8,274 nucleotides of DNA from Zeimonas sp964481165 (GTDB taxonomy: Bacteria; Pseudomonadota; Gammaproteobacteria; Burkholderiales; Burkholderiaceae_E): NCBI GenBank assembly GCA_964481165.1, contig CAYZYC010000106.1, positions 1-8,274 of the forward strand, read 5' to 3'. Within the stretch, counting starts at the first letter, position 1; each line of letters opens with the position of its first letter. Below are positions 6,578 to 8,274 of this stretch, piece after piece. Position numbers and translations under genes: made by a program. The notes beneath the pieces are model-generated. The model was not told the DNA's origin. It was given only the letters and a program-made list of their open reading frames with translations, and did not search any database.

Positions 6578-7397
6578 GCCCTCGCGCATGCGGCGCATCG
6601 AGACTCCGGACGCCGCCGCGTCCCGGGCGACGCCCACGACCGGCGCGGCTGCGCACGGGTCGACCGACCCGATGCTGCGCCTGCGCGGCGTCACGTTCCG
6701 CGCGGACGAGCGCACGATTCTCGACGCCGTCGATTTCGACTGGAACGGCGCGGGCATCTGCGCGCTCATCGGAGCCAACGGCGCGGGCAAGACCGTATTG
6801 CTTCGCACGATCCACGGCCTGCTCGTTCCCGACGAAGGCGAAGTGCGTTTCGAGAATCGCACGCGCCCCGAAGGCGACCTCGCGTTCGAAGGACAGGCGC
6901 TCGTGTTCCAGCACGCGACGATGTTCCGCGGCTCGGCGATCGACAACCTGCTCGTCGTGCCGATGCCGGGCACGACAGCGGCGACGCGCCGCGCGAAGGC
7001 CCGGGAGATGCTCGAGCGCGTCGGACTGCTCGGGCTCGCGCTCGCGCCGGCGATCAAGCTCTCGGGCGGCGAACGCCAGCGCCTTGCGCTTGCGCGCGCG
7101 TGGATCACGCAACCGCGCCTGCTGCTGCTCGACGAACCCACCGCGAGCCTCGACCCCTCGGCTACCGAACAGGTCGAGAAACTGATCCGCGACATCCGCG
7201 ACAGCGGCTGTCGGGTGCTGTTGACGTCGCACAACCTCGGACAGGTCTCGCGCCTGGCCGACGACGTCGTGTTCATCCATCGCGGCCGCCTCCTCGAAAG
7301 GCAGCCCTCGGCCGCGTTCTTCGCAAAGCCGCAGACGATCGAGGCGCGGCAATTCCTCCAAGGAGCACTTCCATGGCAACTCACGCCCGCGGAATGA
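6567..7397 (+). CDS. tupC: Tungstate-type ABC transporter ATP-binding protein TupC
   Basis: A 276-residue cytoplasmic ATPase driving the TupB permease. Motifs, numbered from ATG 6567, are Walker A GANGAGKT (69-76), Q-loop Gln115 in FQHATMFRGS, signature LSGGERQR (165-172), Walker B LLLLDEP (185-191) and H-loop His222 in LTSHN. All catalytic positions are present. It ends soon after the ATPase domain, with no C-terminal Mop/TOBE domain of the kind seen in ModC, which favours a Tup-type transporter. The first 35 residues are Ala/Thr-rich with no recognisable domain. The start could be ATG 6567 (11-nt overlap with tupB, coupled), ATG 6588, or ATG 6672 directly before MLRLRGVTF. None has a strong ribosome site; I keep 6567 for the coupling. 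The 3' end overlaps the tupA start by 25 bases. Confidence 0.9.
   Translation: MAAEPSRMRRIETPDAAASRATPTTGAAAHGSTDPMLRLRGVTFRADERTILDAVDFDWNGAGICALIGANGAGKTVLLRTIHGLLVPDEGEVRFENRTRPEGDLAFEGQALVFQHATMFRGSAIDNLLVVPMPGTTAATRRAKAREMLERVGLLGLALAPAIKLSGGERQRLALARAWITQPRLLLLDEPTASLDPSATEQVEKLIRDIRDSGCRVLLTSHNLGQVSRLADDVVFIHRGRLLERQPSAAFFAKPQTIEARQFLQGALPWQLTPAE
7360..7365 (+). promoter_or_regulatory. Strong ribosome binding site of tupA inside tupC
   Basis: AAGGAG lies seven bases before ATG 7373, within the last codons of tupC. It decides the tupA start: the alternative ATG at 7394, which forms an ATGA overlap with the tupC stop, has no such site. tupA is the only gene of the operon with a strong site, fitting the need for more binding protein than permease or ATPase. 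Confidence 0.75.
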
Positions 7398-8206
7398 AGG
7401 CGCTCGGCGCGCTGGTCTTCGCCGCCGCGCTGGCCACGCCGCTCGCCGGCTGGACGCAGAGCGAATCGATCACGGTCGCCTCGACGACCTCGACCGAACA
7501 GTCGGGACTGTTCAAGCACCTGCTGCCGCCGTTCGAGAAGAAGACCGGGGTGCAGGTCAAGGTGGTCGCGGTCGGCACCGGACAGGCGCTCGACATCGGC
7601 CGCCGCGGCGACGCCGACATCGTCTTCGTGCACGACGCCGTCGCCGAGGACAAGTTCGTCTCCGAAGGCCACGGCGTCGGACACAAGCAAGTCATGTACA
7701 ACGACTTCGTCCTGATCGGGCCGAAGAGCGATCCGGCCAAGGTCGCAGGCAAGGACATCCTCGAAGCGTTGCGCCGCATCGACAAGGCGGACGCACCGTT
7801 CGCTTCGCGCGGCGATCGCAGCGGCACGCACGCAGCCGAACTGCGCTACTGGAAGGCCGCCGGCGTCGACCTCGAACAGGCCAAGGGCAAGTGGTACCGG
7901 GAGACCGGCTCGGGAATGGGCCCGACGCTGAACACCGCCTCGGGCATGAACGCCTACGTCCTCGCCGACCGCGGCACGTGGCTGTCGTTCAAGAACCGCG
8001 GCGACCTGGCGATCCTCGTCGAAGGCGACAAGCGCCTGTTCAACCAGTACGGCGTGATGCTGGTCAACCCGGCGAAACACCCGCAGGTGAAGAAGGACGC
8101 CGGCCAGAAGTTCATCGACTGGCTCGTCTCGGACGAGGGACAGGCGACGATCGCCAGCTACAAGATCGACGGCGAGCAGCTGTTCTTCCCGAACGCGGGC
8201 AAATGA
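7373..8206 (+). CDS. tupA: Tungstate-type ABC transporter substrate-binding protein TupA
   Basis: A 277-residue periplasmic protein that captures the oxyanion and delivers it to TupB. A signal peptide covers about residues 1-28 (basic start, hydrophobic core KALGALVFAAALATPLAG); there is no lipobox cysteine. The mature protein carries the TupA hallmarks VASTTSTEQSGL (35-46), VGTGQAL (67-73), GDADIVFVHD (79-88), YNDFVLIGP (109-117), SRGDRSGTH (145-153) and GSGMGPTLN. The TTST and SRGD...SGTH segments are the expected anion-contact regions by analogy with characterised TupA proteins. These motifs favour TupA over ModA and over phosphate- or sulfate-binding proteins; relative affinity for tungstate and molybdate cannot be read from sequence. 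The start at 7373 is chosen for its AAGGAG site; starting at Met8 would shorten the signal peptide but keep it functional. Being last in the operon is unlike the tupA-tupB-tupC order I recall from described systems. Confidence 0.92.
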   Translation: MATHARGMKALGALVFAAALATPLAGWTQSESITVASTTSTEQSGLFKHLLPPFEKKTGVQVKVVAVGTGQALDIGRRGDADIVFVHDAVAEDKFVSEGHGVGHKQVMYNDFVLIGPKSDPAKVAGKDILEALRRIDKADAPFASRGDRSGTHAAELRYWKAAGVDLEQAKGKWYRETGSGMGPTLNTASGMNAYVLADRGTWLSFKNRGDLAILVEGDKRLFNQYGVMLVNPAKHPQVKKDAGQKFIDWLVSDEGQATIASYKIDGEQLFFPNAGK

Positions 8207-8230
8207 CCCGCGCGGGCGCCATGCTAGAAT
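8203..8230 (+). promoter_or_regulatory. Promoter of the tRNA gene, overlapping the tupA stop codon
   Basis: ATGACC (8203-8208, four of six to -35; it contains the tupA TGA) is followed after 16 bases by TAGAAT (8225-8230, five of six to -10). TG two bases before the -10 makes an extended -10 (TGCTAGAAT). Initiation near 8237 leaves a leader of a few bases before the tRNA. The GC-rich stretch after the -10 is typical of stringently controlled stable-RNA promoters. Confidence 0.5.
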
Positions 8231-8240
8231 CTCGCGCTTC

Positions 8241-8274
8241 GCGCCCGTAGCTCAGTTGGATAGAGTACCTGGCT
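8241..8274 (+). tRNA. tRNA-Arg, probably anticodon ACG (5' part only, runs off the right edge)
   Basis: The first 33-34 nucleotides of a tRNA. They show the acceptor strand GCGCCCG, T8, a D-arm with GCTC pairing to GAGT around AGTTGGATA (A14, G18, G19 present), A26, the anticodon-stem strand CCTGG, and C32-T33. The window ends right before position 34, so the anticodon itself is not visible. The GAGTAC core and overall pattern resemble bacterial tRNA-Arg(ACG), for example that of Escherichia coli. Being a tRNA is nearly certain; Arg identity is likely and ACG is inferred. Confidence 0.85.

Noticed and set aside
5828..8080. Upstream continuation of the regulator frame for about 750 codons antisense to the tup operon
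   Set aside because: Only the part from 4790 to 5827 has domain-like sequence; the rest is a shadow of tupB, tupC and tupA.
5876..8206. Molybdate (modABC), phosphate or sulfate transporter instead of tungstate
   Set aside because: TupA motifs (TTST, YNDFVLIGP, SRGD...SGTH), the TupB signature and the lack of a Mop/TOBE domain in the ATPase fit Tup better. A dual W/Mo role remains possible.
8207..8216. CCCGCGCGGG palindrome after tupA as a terminator
   Set aside because: It has no loop and no following T-tract; perfect short GC palindromes are common in such DNA.

Overview
The window is high-GC chromosomal DNA (roughly two thirds G+C, strong third-position GC bias) with long, tightly packed genes. 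The homodimeric-type AceE, the FixL/FixJ-type kinase and regulator, the tungstate transporter and the start of a tRNA-Arg suggest a betaproteobacterium, probably of the Burkholderiales. This is my judgement from protein families and codon use, not from a search. I see no mobile element, CRISPR array, pseudogene or frameshift.

Left block (1-4783), central carbon metabolism and a two-component system. The 5' 369 codons of aceE (pyruvate dehydrogenase E1) run leftward off the window. A 194-bp divergent control region follows. It holds a well-placed sigma-70 promoter for aceE, a perfect 17-bp palindrome, and a weaker promoter for the rightward gene. That gene is a 920-residue membrane histidine kinase with an extracytoplasmic sensor and three PAS-like domains. 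Thirty-nine bases later comes a FixJ-type response regulator with a LuxR-type DNA-binding domain. The divergent layout suggests, but does not prove, that this pair controls pyruvate dehydrogenase.

Right block (4790-8206), oxyanion import. A leftward regulator couples a ModE/LysR-like winged helix to a periplasmic-binding-protein-like ligand domain. It is divergent from a rightward operon of permease (tupB), ATPase (tupC) and binding protein (tupA), which resembles the tungstate-specific Tup ABC transporter. The genes overlap (tupB/tupC by 11 nt, tupC/tupA by 25 nt). The 48-bp gap between regulator and tupB holds a direct repeat (GTTCCGAA twice, 22 bp apart) and back-to-back -10 elements. The tupB -10 lies so close to its ATG that the mRNA is probably leaderless. 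The likely logic is that the regulator senses the anion, or a product of it, and represses or activates both directions.

Right edge (8203-8274). A promoter whose -35 overlaps the tupA stop codon leads into a tRNA, probably tRNA-Arg(ACG). The window cuts it immediately before the anticodon.

No gene-free stretch exceeds 300 bases. The main points for a second look are the two divergent control regions, the link between the two-component system and aceE, and the tupB-tupC-tupA order with its probable leaderless first gene. The protein families themselves are known; I did not find a clearly novel multi-gene system.
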